64,000 nt of DNA from Paramecium octaurelia (Eukaryota > Ciliophora > Oligohymenophorea > Peniculida > Parameciidae): contig CAJJDP010000160.1 of NCBI GenBank assembly GCA_905182995.1, positions 62,001-126,000 on the forward strand. Reading direction: 5' to 3'. The position numbers and the translations under genes are program-made. A model generated the notes under the pieces. The model searched no databases, was not told the origin of the DNA, and saw only the letters and a list, made by a program, of their open reading frames with translations. The number at the start of each line of letters is the position of its first letter. The first letter of the stretch is position 1. Of this stretch, positions 12,904 to 24,900 are shown in pieces.

Positions 12904-13256
12904 ATTTTTTATAAAAGAAATAATAATTCAATATTGATGTTATATTATTTAAATCAGGAAATCTATCATATTACTAATGTGGATTTCATCATGAACTTAA
13001 ATGATACTCAGCCAATTTGACTTAGAATGGAGATATAAACGATAAAATATCTGAATAGAAATTTTATAATTAAAGAAAATACAAGATTTTAAGATCTGAG
13101 AGCACTTCCCATTTCTATAAATAATTACCTTAATATATATATATACACCAATTTAGAATTATATTTACAGAAAAAAATGTCTGCTATCTTTGGTCTTGAT
13201 AGTCAGTTACATATTGCCATAGAAGATCAAGTTTAAGAGGAATCGTTAATATGAAC
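12904..13256. other. Intergenic stretch upstream of IFT54
   Basis: A/T-rich spacer between the IFT54 start and the end of the next minus-strand gene. A 25-codon open frame from an ATG near 13177 (plus strand) has no length or composition support, so I see no gene. The IFT54 promoter must lie here. Confidence 0.6.
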
Positions 13257-14273
13257 TCAAAATATATTTACAGTTTTAATGTCATAAACTAAATCGTTTA
13301 TTCTGTTCGAAATGAATCGATTGCTATTTTCTATTTATTTGAACATTCCAAATCGATCTTCAAATTCTGTCAATTGTTTCATTATTGAGCTCTCCATCAC
13401 TCGAGTGTTCATCTTGTATGAGTCATTCAATATTAATTTAAATTAGTTATAACTCTCTTTTTTACCGAGTTTCGAAAACTATTGCATTACTTCAACTTCT
13501 TTATCTTAATAATGATAATCAATAATACTTAGTAATTTTTATTTTTAATTTAATATAGTTTATTCTAACTAACGATAAGAATCATCGCATAATTTTTTAA
13601 AAAGATCTTCTAATTTATCCTAAAAATCATAAAGAACTTGCAAAAAGAATTGATCTGGTTTATTTTTTTTTTAAATTAATTTATTTTCATTATTGATAGT
13701 AAAATTCTGAAGTATCCTCAAAAATATGGTATCCACTGATTGCCAATCTCTGAGTTTAAAATTCTTGAAAATCCATTCTATCTCTTAAAATCGAATATGA
13801 GATTTAATTAACTTATCTGCCGCCGAAAGAATTGCTTTTTCACTCTTGTACTCATGTAGTTAAATCATCGTCTAAGTTATTTTTGTAATTATTTAAAATA
13901 AATTAGTATCTTTGAAAGGGGTTTCCTTTATTTGATTGACTACTTCCAAGTTTAAATTTATTAAAGAATTGTTTCTAAATTGCATTTTTCTTGAAAAAAA
14001 CTATGGAGATTAATATTTAGATAATTAAGGAGATTTCCTAGCTGTCGAAACTATTAGCTTGGATTCAATGGCTTAATCTGAACTATCTATTTTTAATTTC
14101 CTATGCTATCTCGTCGAGTCCGAAGGCGATTGAAAAGGAGCTATTGGAAGTTCTGAGTGCTTAAAGATTCTTTTTAATTGGTTCTTAGACTTTGTACTCG
14201 AGACCGCTTCTATTGAGGGTAGACTATCCACTCTTATTTTTATCTCTCTCTGCTAATTCGATTACTTGGACAT
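13257..14273 (-). CDS. Unknown protein, 338 aa
   Basis: Intron-free open frame of 339 codons with TGA as stop; start at the only sensible ATG. Residues 1-110 are Ser/Lys/Arg-rich and probably disordered. The remainder is rich in Phe, Lys, Gln and Asp and looks helical (for example QEIEWIFKNFKLRDW and DDSYRQLEQTILNQK). No membrane segment, signal peptide or recognisable domain. It sits between IFT54 and the shortened IFT54 copy, so it was either caught inside that local duplication or inserted afterwards. Its length and the absence of any TGA make it a convincing gene, although the function is unknown. Confidence 0.65.
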
Positions 14274-14608
14274 ACTTATTTAGAACAAAAATAGCTATAA
14301 ATATTAATATGATAGTGTGTCTATAAATACATAATTAAAATAAATCATGTAAATTCAATGAACTGATCAGGATATTATTTTCTCAAGATCAAGGACTAAG
14401 AATAAAAAGGACTAGCCAACTTATACTAGTCTCTTGTATTTAATAACCTAAATTTATCGTCATTGCCTTATTATTTTCATTTTAAGTGGATTGAAGCACA
14501 AAAATAATAAATACGTATTATAATTAATAAAATACACTTTTATGAATATTTAAAATCCTTATAAATAATATCAATAAGAAATAATCATATTACACCAAAA
14601 ATCTTTAT
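14274..14608. other. Intergenic spacer
   Basis: 335 nt of A/T-rich sequence between the start of the 338-aa gene and the stop of the IFT54 paralogue. No open frame, repeat or RNA gene is evident. Confidence 0.6.
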
Positions 14609-15293
14609 TCATTGCTTATAAATGGCTTAAGCTTATTGAGGGTAATAATCAGAATTTTTAATTTATTCTAATTACTATTCCTATTTGAAAATAATATCAC
14701 CTTTCTTTTCCAATTATTGAATACCAATTTGCTATTAATCTATGATGATATTCTATTTTATCTAGGTTTATTTGATAGAACCTATGTTTTGTTGTTCAAT
14801 ACATTTTTTTATGGCTTTGTCTTTCTCCTTCTATTATGATGTGGAATCAGATGCTAAGCCAGCTAGAATCTATAAATATTGAGAATTCCCTACTTAATTT
14901 ACATGTTAATCATTGCATTGACCACTTACAGCTGCTCTGTAAATTGCTTACAACAATACATTTGTTTGTTCTGGTTCCAAGCCTTCCAGTATATTGTTAG
15001 GTTTAGCCTAAAGTTCTTCATTCAAAGTTAGAGATGTTAAATCAATAATTTTCTACAAAAAGAATACCTTCCTATCCTTAATATAATAGTAATTGTCATC
15101 CAATTCCTCACTTTTATATAATCCCTTTGCATAACCTAATGTGAATAGAAGTGAAACCTGTTTTTTTTCTTGTTTCCAATATTATATCAAAAATATAGTT
15201 GAATGGAGGTTTAATAAGATATTTTTCTTTCATCATTGGCCTAGTAATTAGAGTACTGAACATATCTGCAGTAGTTTACCAAAAGTCTGCCAT
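14609..15293 (-). CDS. Half-length IFT54 paralogue, 209 aa
   Basis: The start MADFWQTTADMFSTLITRPM aligns residue for residue with IFT54 at 11485-12903. So do KYLIKPPFNYIFDII, TGYAKGLYKS, FLQKIIDLTSLTLNEEL and EGLEPEQTNVLLQAIYRAAV. At first sight it looks frameshifted after TG. In fact a 22-nt intron lies exactly where the full-length gene has a 24-nt intron, and a 33-nt intron lies where the other has 28 nt. With both removed the frame is intact to TGA. After the second intron the sequence diverges into a short Lys/Gln-rich tail, and the long C-terminal coiled coil is absent. The protein should still bind tubulin but probably cannot join IFT-B in the normal way. It could also be an early pseudogene that happens to be open. 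Confidence 0.7.
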
Positions 15294-15983
15294 ATTATTA
15301 GAAAAGAAATAATGATTGAATATTTTTAAATCTAAATTATTTACTATATTCAAAGATTAAAAAATAAATTCATAAGCTCTTATTTTTCCAAACTTATAAA
15401 AGTAGATTAAATTAGGGTGCTAATTTACATTAAGTATAAGATTGAATAACCTTTGTTTATTCATAAAATAAAATAATTTTAATATAAGCCCTATGTTATA
15501 GAGAGTATGTAACATAATCTAAATTTTTATATATTTAAATTAAACAAAATAAAATTATTGAGCTAGAAAAATGATAGCCCATAGTTTATACGGATTATAA
15601 TCATAAAGATAAAGATATTGATTGAAATACCACATTTTCATAATTTTGTTAAATTAATAGAGAATAATAAGAATAGAGGTTGAGGAAAGTAGAATGATAT
15701 TTTTTTTGACAAGAGTTTGGATCAAATTCTGAGATGGAGATAATATTGATATATGGTATTCTAAGTGTTAGAGTGTGGAGAGGAAGAAAATAGGGTTGAT
15801 AGGAGAAATGGATGGGGATTTAGAGATCGAGGTTATTTTGATTTATTTGTGATTGGTGATTGGGATGGTAATATGGTTGTTGGTTTGAGGGAGGAGAGTG
15901 AAATGAAATAGTTATTGGATTCAGATGAGGGTATTATGGAGATTAAAACATGATTGATGTTGAATATTATTATTAATATAAAA
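15294..15983. other. Intergenic region upstream of TRRAP and the IFT54 paralogue
   Basis: 690 nt between divergent genes, the natural place for both promoters. The half next to TRRAP is G-rich on the plus strand. A minus-strand open frame (15601-15951) is listed separately at low confidence. Otherwise nothing is visible. Confidence 0.5.
15601..15951 (-). CDS. Doubtful open frame, 116 aa, Pro/Gln/Ser/Tyr-rich
   Basis: An ATG is followed by 116 sense codons and TGA. The start reads MFQSPQYPHLNPITISFHSP. A competing frame on the same strand is also open over this interval, and the ATG lies only 32 nt from the TRRAP start, which leaves little promoter space. Because TGA is the only stop and the region is poor in TCA on the plus strand, chance open frames of this size are expected. 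Unrecognised and possibly not a gene. Confidence 0.2.
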
Positions 15984-18900
15984 ATGTCGTAAAATGACCC
16001 TGCTTATTTTGAGAAGTAAAAAGAGGCCTTGAATAACTTTTTACAAAACAGAAGCGAAAGTTTTTCAGAACGCAACATCTATGATATTCGGGATCGGTTA
16101 AGCAGGATTTCAGAGGAATAGCATTCTGAGCGCAGTCGTGATCCAAATCATGTATGAGTATTGGTTAAAAGGGAAAGTAGTAAAATTTACAGAATTACCA
16201 TAAGTCGTTTATTGAGAATAGCTTAAACTTGATGGTTGTTGTATTGTAAAATGTGGAGCCATAGACCAGTCGTAATGTGAAGTTCAATGTGAGAGCGGCG
16301 ACAATTGAATTGTTGCAGAAGAAGATTTTGTTGCAACACATGACTCAGTCAGTGGTCGATCAACTGACGGTGGTGTTGGAGAAGGACAATGAGAACAATG
16401 CAGCCACAGCGATTCGAATAATGAATGATTTGCTGAAGACCAATCAATAGCAATCGCATCAGTATCAGAGATCAAACAGCGTATTCACAGATACACATTT
16501 AATGAGAGTGTTCAATTTCTTTGAGCAGAGAATCGAATTTCTGGTGAAGTTTAATAATGAGCTCAAGAAGTCACAATACAAGAAAGTGATGGGAGACAAC
16601 CAAATAAATCCCTTTCATGATCAGTCATATGTATTACAACATGAGAGTGATGATAATAAACGGGAGAAGGACATTCGATTGAATATTTTTAGTTTGTCCT
16701 TTGTGACTAACATTCCCCCCTTCTTCATCCACACCATATTTGCCCTTGATCCAATTGTCAAGGAGGAGGTAAAATAGACAATAAAAGTTAGACCAAAACA
16801 CAAATGAGGGAAGTCTTGAAGAAAGCACTCAAAACCATGAATCAAGTAATCAATGAAACCAACTTTCAAGACTTATTACAAAAAGTACCAAGAAACATAG
16901 TTCAAGAACTTTACAATGCCTACTCCAAGTTCCTCCAACTCTTTGCACTCACCATCAAAAGAGATGATGGCCAAATTCAATCTTAATCCAGAATCATCAG
17001 AGACTTAGCTGATACAATTAAACTAGATTAAGTGGTGGCCACCATCATAAAAACACTCAAGTATTGTCCAGTCGACCTCATGCACATCAGAATTGATATC
17101 AGCAATAGACTCAAATAAGCTATAATCTAGAAACGAGATCCAGTATAACAAAACGAAATTTAAGATAAAATACTTGAAATTAATGCCAACGTAGTCGAAT
17201 TGATTGATGAAGAAACCATTGTTGGCAAGAACCTCAAAATACCACCCTTCCAAAAATCGAATATCTATCTAAATTGGCTTGAAATTGTTAAACATGTTGT
17301 ACAGAGTTACCTACCTAAAAGTGATCAACCTACCAACAATCTACCTAAAAGCGATCTACCTACGAACAATCTAGAAAAGATGCAAACCGAATTCATCAAT
17401 AATCAAATCTACATGGACAAAATCTTTAATACCCTATTCAAAGTATTGTTTGATTCCTCATTGCAATTGTTAATACATGAAAAAGCCTTAGATTTAATCA
17501 AAATATTTCTGGATTTGTTTAGCAAACAATCAACCTACTTTGTTGATAGAAATCTACTCCAATTTTATGTAGATTAATATCCACAATAACAAAACGACTC
17601 AATCTTCAAAAAGGTTACCACTCACAGTCCGAAGTACTAATTGCTTGATAGACTGTTCTCAATGATGGCGATGAAATTGAATCAAATCAGGAAATAGATT
17701 CAGCAAATCAAAGAAATGCTTCGAAGAACCTAGAAATGGGGTCTAATAAAGAAGACCACTCCTCAAACCAATGTGGCTGCCATCCCCAGTAACCCAGATG
17801 CACTTAATGAGTAGTACATCTCTCAATTAGAGTAATATATACTCGAATCGGAAGTGGACATAGATCAAAACCTAATCACTCAACAAGACTAGGCAGCCAC
17901 TCAAGTTTATACTTATGATGACGAAGAAGAATACTAAGTCAATTCTTTGAGCATCACCACCCATACATAATATGTTGAATTTGCAAAGGAGTTGAAATCG
18001 AAGGTGTTCGATCAATTGAATGACATTCTATCGAAACTATTGGCATTCGTTACAAGTACAAATAAAGAGATCGTGAATAGACAAAAGAATAGAAACAATT
18101 ACAGTATGCCTACAAAAATACCTCCATTTTTGTAGGTTACTGGAGATGGCAAACCCTATCTCAGTAATTTATAATGTCATTATATGTCTAAAATATTGAA
18201 GAATGGATTGATGATATTTGATGAATTGCATGATCACTAGAGAAATCACTTCGAAATTCTTGATTACAAGAAAAAGACGATCCCTTAGTTTATGCAATTC
18301 TTTATTTAATTTTAGGATCCAATCAACTTCAAAAATATTTTCGAACCCAACTCAAACTTAATCTTGAAGATTTCTATTCATCTACTCAAGACTTGTCCTG
18401 AAACCAATTGTCTCCCCAGTCTATTACAGGATCATTTGGGAATTCTCAACGCACAGCAGCAAGACCCTCAAAATGGTTAAAAACATTCAGTAAAATACTA
18501 CATAGAGTTTTTATTAAGTCTATATTTAAAAGAATTGCAAACTACTCCCGAATTGCCTACGAAATTTGGGTATTGTAGGGGAGGACAATTGATGGGCAAG
18601 GAAAAGAACATCAAGCAGAAGGACCAAGATGAATACATCACTTTAATATAAAAACTGCTCAGAATACCAATTCGATTATTCCCAAGGGTGAAATGCCAAT
18701 AGAACGAAGAACCCATAGTCAAACCTATAGTGAAGTAGTTAATCCTCTTTTTTGTGAAAAAGTCTCATGAGACACATTATCCAATTGATTTTTTGGGGTT
18801 GTTGTTATCGCTGGTGAAAAGAATCTAAAATAATGATCAGGGAGAAGGGCTATCGAAATATTTCTAATAGTTGTGTGATAAGTATGACAGAAGCGACAAG

Positions 18901-21900
18901 CAATAGATGATGTAGAGACAGCAATGCGACTTGTATCATAGATTGAGTCTGAGTGGTGTGAACATAGTGTTGAATATGTTTGAGTTATTTCAAACAGGCA
19001 TAGTGGAGATCTAGGATATAGTTGCTGAAGTTATTGCCAATTTCCCCTTATAAAAAACAATTTAAATTAATTTAGCAAGGTAGTATCCTGTGTTTGCTCA
19101 ATGTCTCTTTCGAGCATTGCATAACATATCAACCATTGAGAATCAGGTGATTTAAAAGACTTTGTTGATGTTGGAGAATATAGTGACCAACTTGAGCATG
19201 GAAGAAATGAGGGACTTCTTTGGTGATCTCTTGTAGCCATTTATTGAGAAGTTGCTGACCTTCCCATCCGAATACAAGATGGCTGATATCTATTCAAAAT
19301 AGACGAATTTGTTTCTGGATCCCTCTTTCAAATCTCTGAAGATCCTCTCTAAGTTGGGATCCTTGGTTCGGAAATCAGAATGGCCAATCGAAGTTAAGAG
19401 GAATCACACCGACAACCCTTACAAAAGGAATCAGTATTTGGAAGTGCAAATAGAGGGACTCTAATCAACCCTTAAGATCAATCTCACCGAAACTGTGCTA
19501 TGTGCTGTTGAGATCTTGCAGAACGTGTTGGAACAGCAATTGGCTACCTATCTGTTCAAACAGTCCTCCATCCAACACAGTTACTCTATTGTGAAATAAG
19601 TTATTCTGGGATACTATCAGATGCCCATTTAATTTGATCATGATTTGTATAATTATTAAATACCCCAAGGGATGGCATTAGAGATGAAACTGTAATCTCG
19701 TCAATGTGAACAAGATCAATTGATGTACTAGGATGAGGAATTGATATCTGCAGTAACCAAGGTTTTCATTGGTCTCAGCAATTTCCATAACATCATACAA
19801 ACATTGACTACAGCCACATTCCACAAGATCAAGGAAGATGTAGAAAATGTGGTGACAACCTTAACAGAAATGTTCTTCATTCAACTAGCTGATGATCATT
19901 GTGAAATGATTGAAAAGATCAAGTCTCCCAAGCCAGACCTCAATTCCCTATATACTATGACTGAATCCATAGTGCATAATTATCTCACTGAAAAACCTCA
20001 ATCGATTAGATGGATATCCTATCTATTTAGAGGATTGAACAAAAGGTATATGTTGACTGCTGAAGAAAACATGAATTACAAGGATTTACATATTCAACAA
20101 GAAGAATTCATTTGGAATAAGTTATTAAAGAGCAATTCTCTAAGGAAATACAAAATAATATTGTAGAAACACATGGAAAATAAATAGCATTTAAAATGGG
20201 CATATGATGTTTACTATTCTGTTGTTATTAGATTGTTTGAAGAGTTTATATATGAAAAGTTTGGAAAACAAACCTAATTTTTGAAAGAGGATGATCGTCG
20301 TCGGAAAATCTAGATAGTTTAATGTATGATTTAATATTTATCAATTAAGCCTATGGAGGAACTATAATTCCATCAGAAGGATTGAATTGCAGATCCATCT
20401 CTATTGAATTATTGACCGAAATCCAGAATCTACTGCCTAAATTTGAAGATTACTACTCATCCATTGAGATTGTTGGATTACCTTACATCCCAGATTAGAG
20501 AATCGTTGAATGCTCATTCACGTTACTCAGATAACTACCAGAAACAATCAGAGTGGCTTCTCAGCAAATCACCAAGACTCTATTGAATCAAACTTTAAGC
20601 TTATTGATAAAGAATCTCAACTATGATCATTCAATATTTGAGCACTCTCATCAAAGTATGCTCCTCTTGTAAGATAAATTGCGTTGTTTTATTAAGATTG
20701 TCGCCTAGAATTGCCTTACTTACAAGAGATCCATCTTGTAGATTTGCACAGATCTCTTTGACACTGTGATCACTCACCGTTTTAATGAGAATGCAGGATC
20801 ATTATTCTATATGAACATTGGCCCAGAGATGAAATACAATCACGAAGAGAAGATCGAAGCTATTCCATTAGACAATCTACAATAATTTGGAAATGGACCT
20901 TGCCAATGGGTTAATATTGAATTTTCAGAAATTCTTATCTCTCCCTACACTCAGAACACCGTATTGAGAGAATTAGTGATCATCATCAATCAATTATGTG
21001 AAGAATAGAAGATGTCAGATGTCATTGCCTAAAAGTATGCAAACGGCTTTAGAATTCTTACTTATTTGCTTAGAAAATACGGACTCAATAAACAAGGCTA
21101 ATATCATCTTTTCAAAACTGTAATTCTGAACCCAGAACCTCATTTTGAATTGAGCATTGAAAAATACCTTGAAAAATCATATAAAATCCTTCAGCAAAAC
21201 GATGAACAGTATTCTAGACAATCCAAATTGATCTTGAATGGGGAAGACTCTTAATCAGCATATATTAATATATCGCATGCCTTAGACGATCTATAATTCA
21301 AGATTAATATTGAAGACATTGATTTTGAAATCAAATGGCAAAGTCAAATGGCAGTCGCTATCTTCGGATTTCTTAAACAAATGACTTCTATCAATTACAT
21401 AATTGTAATCTAAAGGTACTTAACGAAGTAGGTTGATAAGAATTCCTTAGTGAAACCTTAAATTTTAGCTATGAAGTATAAGACAGTGGAAATATTTTAT
21501 GAAGGATTGTTGAGAGTGGAACACAGCATTAGACAATCGAGTTATAAATATTTGTAGGAACTCTCATAATAGGAAGGACTGTAGAATGACAAGGCCTTGT
21601 TTGAGAATGACGAGAGACTAAAAAGGTTGATGAAGCCGTTGTTGACTTGTGTGCAATCGGAAATCTTTCATTACGTACCGTCTTTCTTAAAGTCGCTGAA
21701 AATGATAATGAAACTATTTAGCAAAGTGTTTCACAGAACACTATCTGACAAACTATTGGGACATCTTCAAAAGATAGTACAAGATAACACACAGTAATGT
21801 CAGAACAATGTTCAATTGTGTACGGTTATGGAATGGTCAAGCTAACAATAACAGTCTCAAGAATCTTTGAATTTCTAGATGGGTATCATCTCCGGATTAT

Positions 21901-24900
21901 TAAAGTTATTTTAGCATCTTACACCATAATTGACTAATCAAACGAATGGGCCTATGAATTAGAATATAGTATAGAGGATCATCCAAGACACAAATGCATT
22001 AAGAAGAAATTACATCTTCAGAGCTTCTTAACAACAGTTGAATTAATCAATTGATAAACCCTTGGATAAATTCTTGAATACATTGACAGCCAATTATTTT
22101 GATGTATTTCAATCGTCTTTCTCAATTGTCCAAATTCAACAATTCCAAAAGCAATTAGAAAATGTGGGCTAATTGTTGTCAAATCCAACACCAATCAAAA
22201 GTCTTCAGGAACAACTTCGAGAGAGATTGCAATACATTAAAACAATCAGATAAGTCATCTCAGAACCTGCAGCATATCCCTTAAGAGAGAAGCTATGTCG
22301 AGAGAAACAATAATTGTCCCTAAAAATGGAGCGATTCAATAAGACAATCGAAGAACTTAGTAACGCCTTCGAGAAGGGTCTTTTATCCAATCAAATCCAA
22401 ATGACATAGGAGTAAATTTAAGGGTTTCATCAATCGCTTGTGTAGAAAACTATTAATGTGATAAGTGAGATCAAAATAGAAATAATTCAATTTGGATTTC
22501 AATTATGTAAACGCAATCCATCTTGTCTTAGAAGAAATACTCATCTACTTGACAATTTCATATTAAGCAACATCAAGGATCTTCAAGAACGGCTGAAAAG
22601 CAACAACTAAAACAGAATTGTGCCTGTGAATCAATTATAGTCTGCCTACAACTAATTAATACTCTCTAGCCAACAGATCAATAGTCTATTGAATAGACAT
22701 TGCAGCATGTTAAAAAAATACATCGATTAGAATGAGGACAGTAAACCAGCAATCCAAGGGATGTTGAGATTGATACTCTATGCTACTCATGACAAAATGA
22801 AGTAGTGGGTGTTGGATGTTGCAATGAATAAATCCATTCAATTAAGAAAGAGTATCATAGAGATTTGGATGGACAATTTCAAGTACGTTGAAGATGAGTC
22901 AGCCAACCAAATTTAGATGTTAATAGGCTTTCATGTTATATATCCGATACTGTTTTATTCTAATCAAAGGAATGATTTAGCGTAGATCAGCCAACTTAAA
23001 TTGTTCCAGAGAATCAAAGAGATCAATGAAGAACTAGTTAAGTAGTACAGCAAGATCTTAAGTGACATTGAACATCATGCACCCGTGAATTTCACCTACA
23101 AACTCTTGAGTGGCTTGACTTCAAAACTATCAGATGTCAATCACTATTATAAATCCTCTGTTATTGACATGTTGCAAATTAGTTCATATCTCATCTGCTT
23201 CTAAGAACAACAATTGCCTCAAGATCTGAAAATGTCCTACCTATCATTCGGGTATGATATGATCAACAAATCAGATAAACTAGTAGCCTTCTATGCCAAT
23301 CTCTACTTTAGTAAATACTTGAAGAAGAATTAATTGATCCAAAATGACCCCATTTCTGTCAACAAACGGATTGTCAGAATATACACCAGAGCCATCAAAC
23401 AATTAGATGAAAGTGGGTAATCAGAGCAGGAGCTATACAGTCTCTGTAAGAAAATAATAAGTGTTGTTCTACCATGGTTAGATGAAGTCGATGTACATGA
23501 TTAAAAGGATTGGATCTAAGCGACCTAATAATTACTGAAGTAAGAATAACCTAATTTGGATTCTGAATCAGCATTGAAGGTCAGCAGATTTTGGTCCATG
23601 TTTGTTAAAAATCATAAAATATTCCACAAACACCATGAAGCATTTACTATTCAAATCATAAATTACATGCAGCAAATCGGATTTTACGGTCCCAATCAAA
23701 ATACTGGAGTTCAAGTCCTGAACAGCTACCAAAATTATAGACGAATTGCTCTCGACATGGCCTTCCTATAAGTGGAGTGGAAGACTAAATTGATCAAAGG
23801 AGAAATCCAATAGAAGTCCAAGAAATTCAAGGAATCGTTTTATCAAAGTGAACCACACCATCATGATGAAGCTCTTTCCAGTGAAATCTATTAATCATTC
23901 TTTATTAAACAATCTCTCAAGGCACACAACATAGAGGATTCAGAGTTGTCTAAAAGAGCCTTATACTTACTGAAGAAGATATTGATAATTGCTCCTTTGA
24001 CCAATCAGAAGATGAATATGGAGGCTTTAAAAAGGAACGTATCTAATCTACTGAACTAAGCAACTGAGTCTTAACAAATCAGCTAAAATCAAAGAACCGT
24101 TTAGCAACAATTTATTGCCTAACCCTACTTTCGATACTTTATGATAGTTCTACACATTTTGATGATTATTGCCGAATTCCAATTGCCACAAAGAATCCCT
24201 CAACTATATTAACCCTATTTCGAGATCATCTTCAACCTATACAAGTTGCCTGATCAACTCCCTCAGCAAATGGCTCCTCGACCAAACCCAAGGATGCCTC
24301 CCACTCAACCGAGACCAATTAATCCACAATAGAGATTGCCCTTTCAGTCCCAACCAATCGATAAACTACAATTACATTAGAATGCCCTGACATAAGATTA
24401 TGCTCCTCTGATCTTTAGTATCTACTGTATTTTCCGCAAATTGTTGAAAGTCGCTAAGGAACAGCAGAACGAACAAAGCGAATGGTTGCAAACTAATTTA
24501 TCCAATTGGGTAAATGACGCAATTCAAGGACATCTTCAACAGAAAAAAAATAATTAGCAAGCAATGTATGCAGGACAAAGAATGGCTCCATAAGTGATAA
24601 AGGTGAACATTCTGTCCATCTTCTTATTGAAGTTGTTGTTTAATCATGATATTACGAATGTGCGAATTTAGTTGCCAGTATTGAAAAAGATTGCTGAGTT
24701 GTTGATTGAGTATTTGAAATCTAAGGATAAAGGAGACCAATATTTAGACAATCTGCGTAAGTACGTGATTCCAAGAAGACAGTTTAATATAAGAGAGAAG
24801 GGTAACTAGGAATTTGATACTTAGAAACAGTACGCGCATGCAAATTTGTCTCAATATATAGCGGATTTTGCAGAGATGGCTGATGATTTTCCATTTGGGA

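Noticed and set aside
13177..13254. 25-codon plus-strand frame MSAIFGLDSQLHIAIEDQ
   Set aside because: Too short, no usable intron to extend it, and it lies in the IFT54 upstream region.
15120..15180. Apparent frameshift that would make the IFT54 paralogue a pseudogene
   Set aside because: The two-base length difference lies inside an intron that both copies have at the same place; splicing restores the frame.
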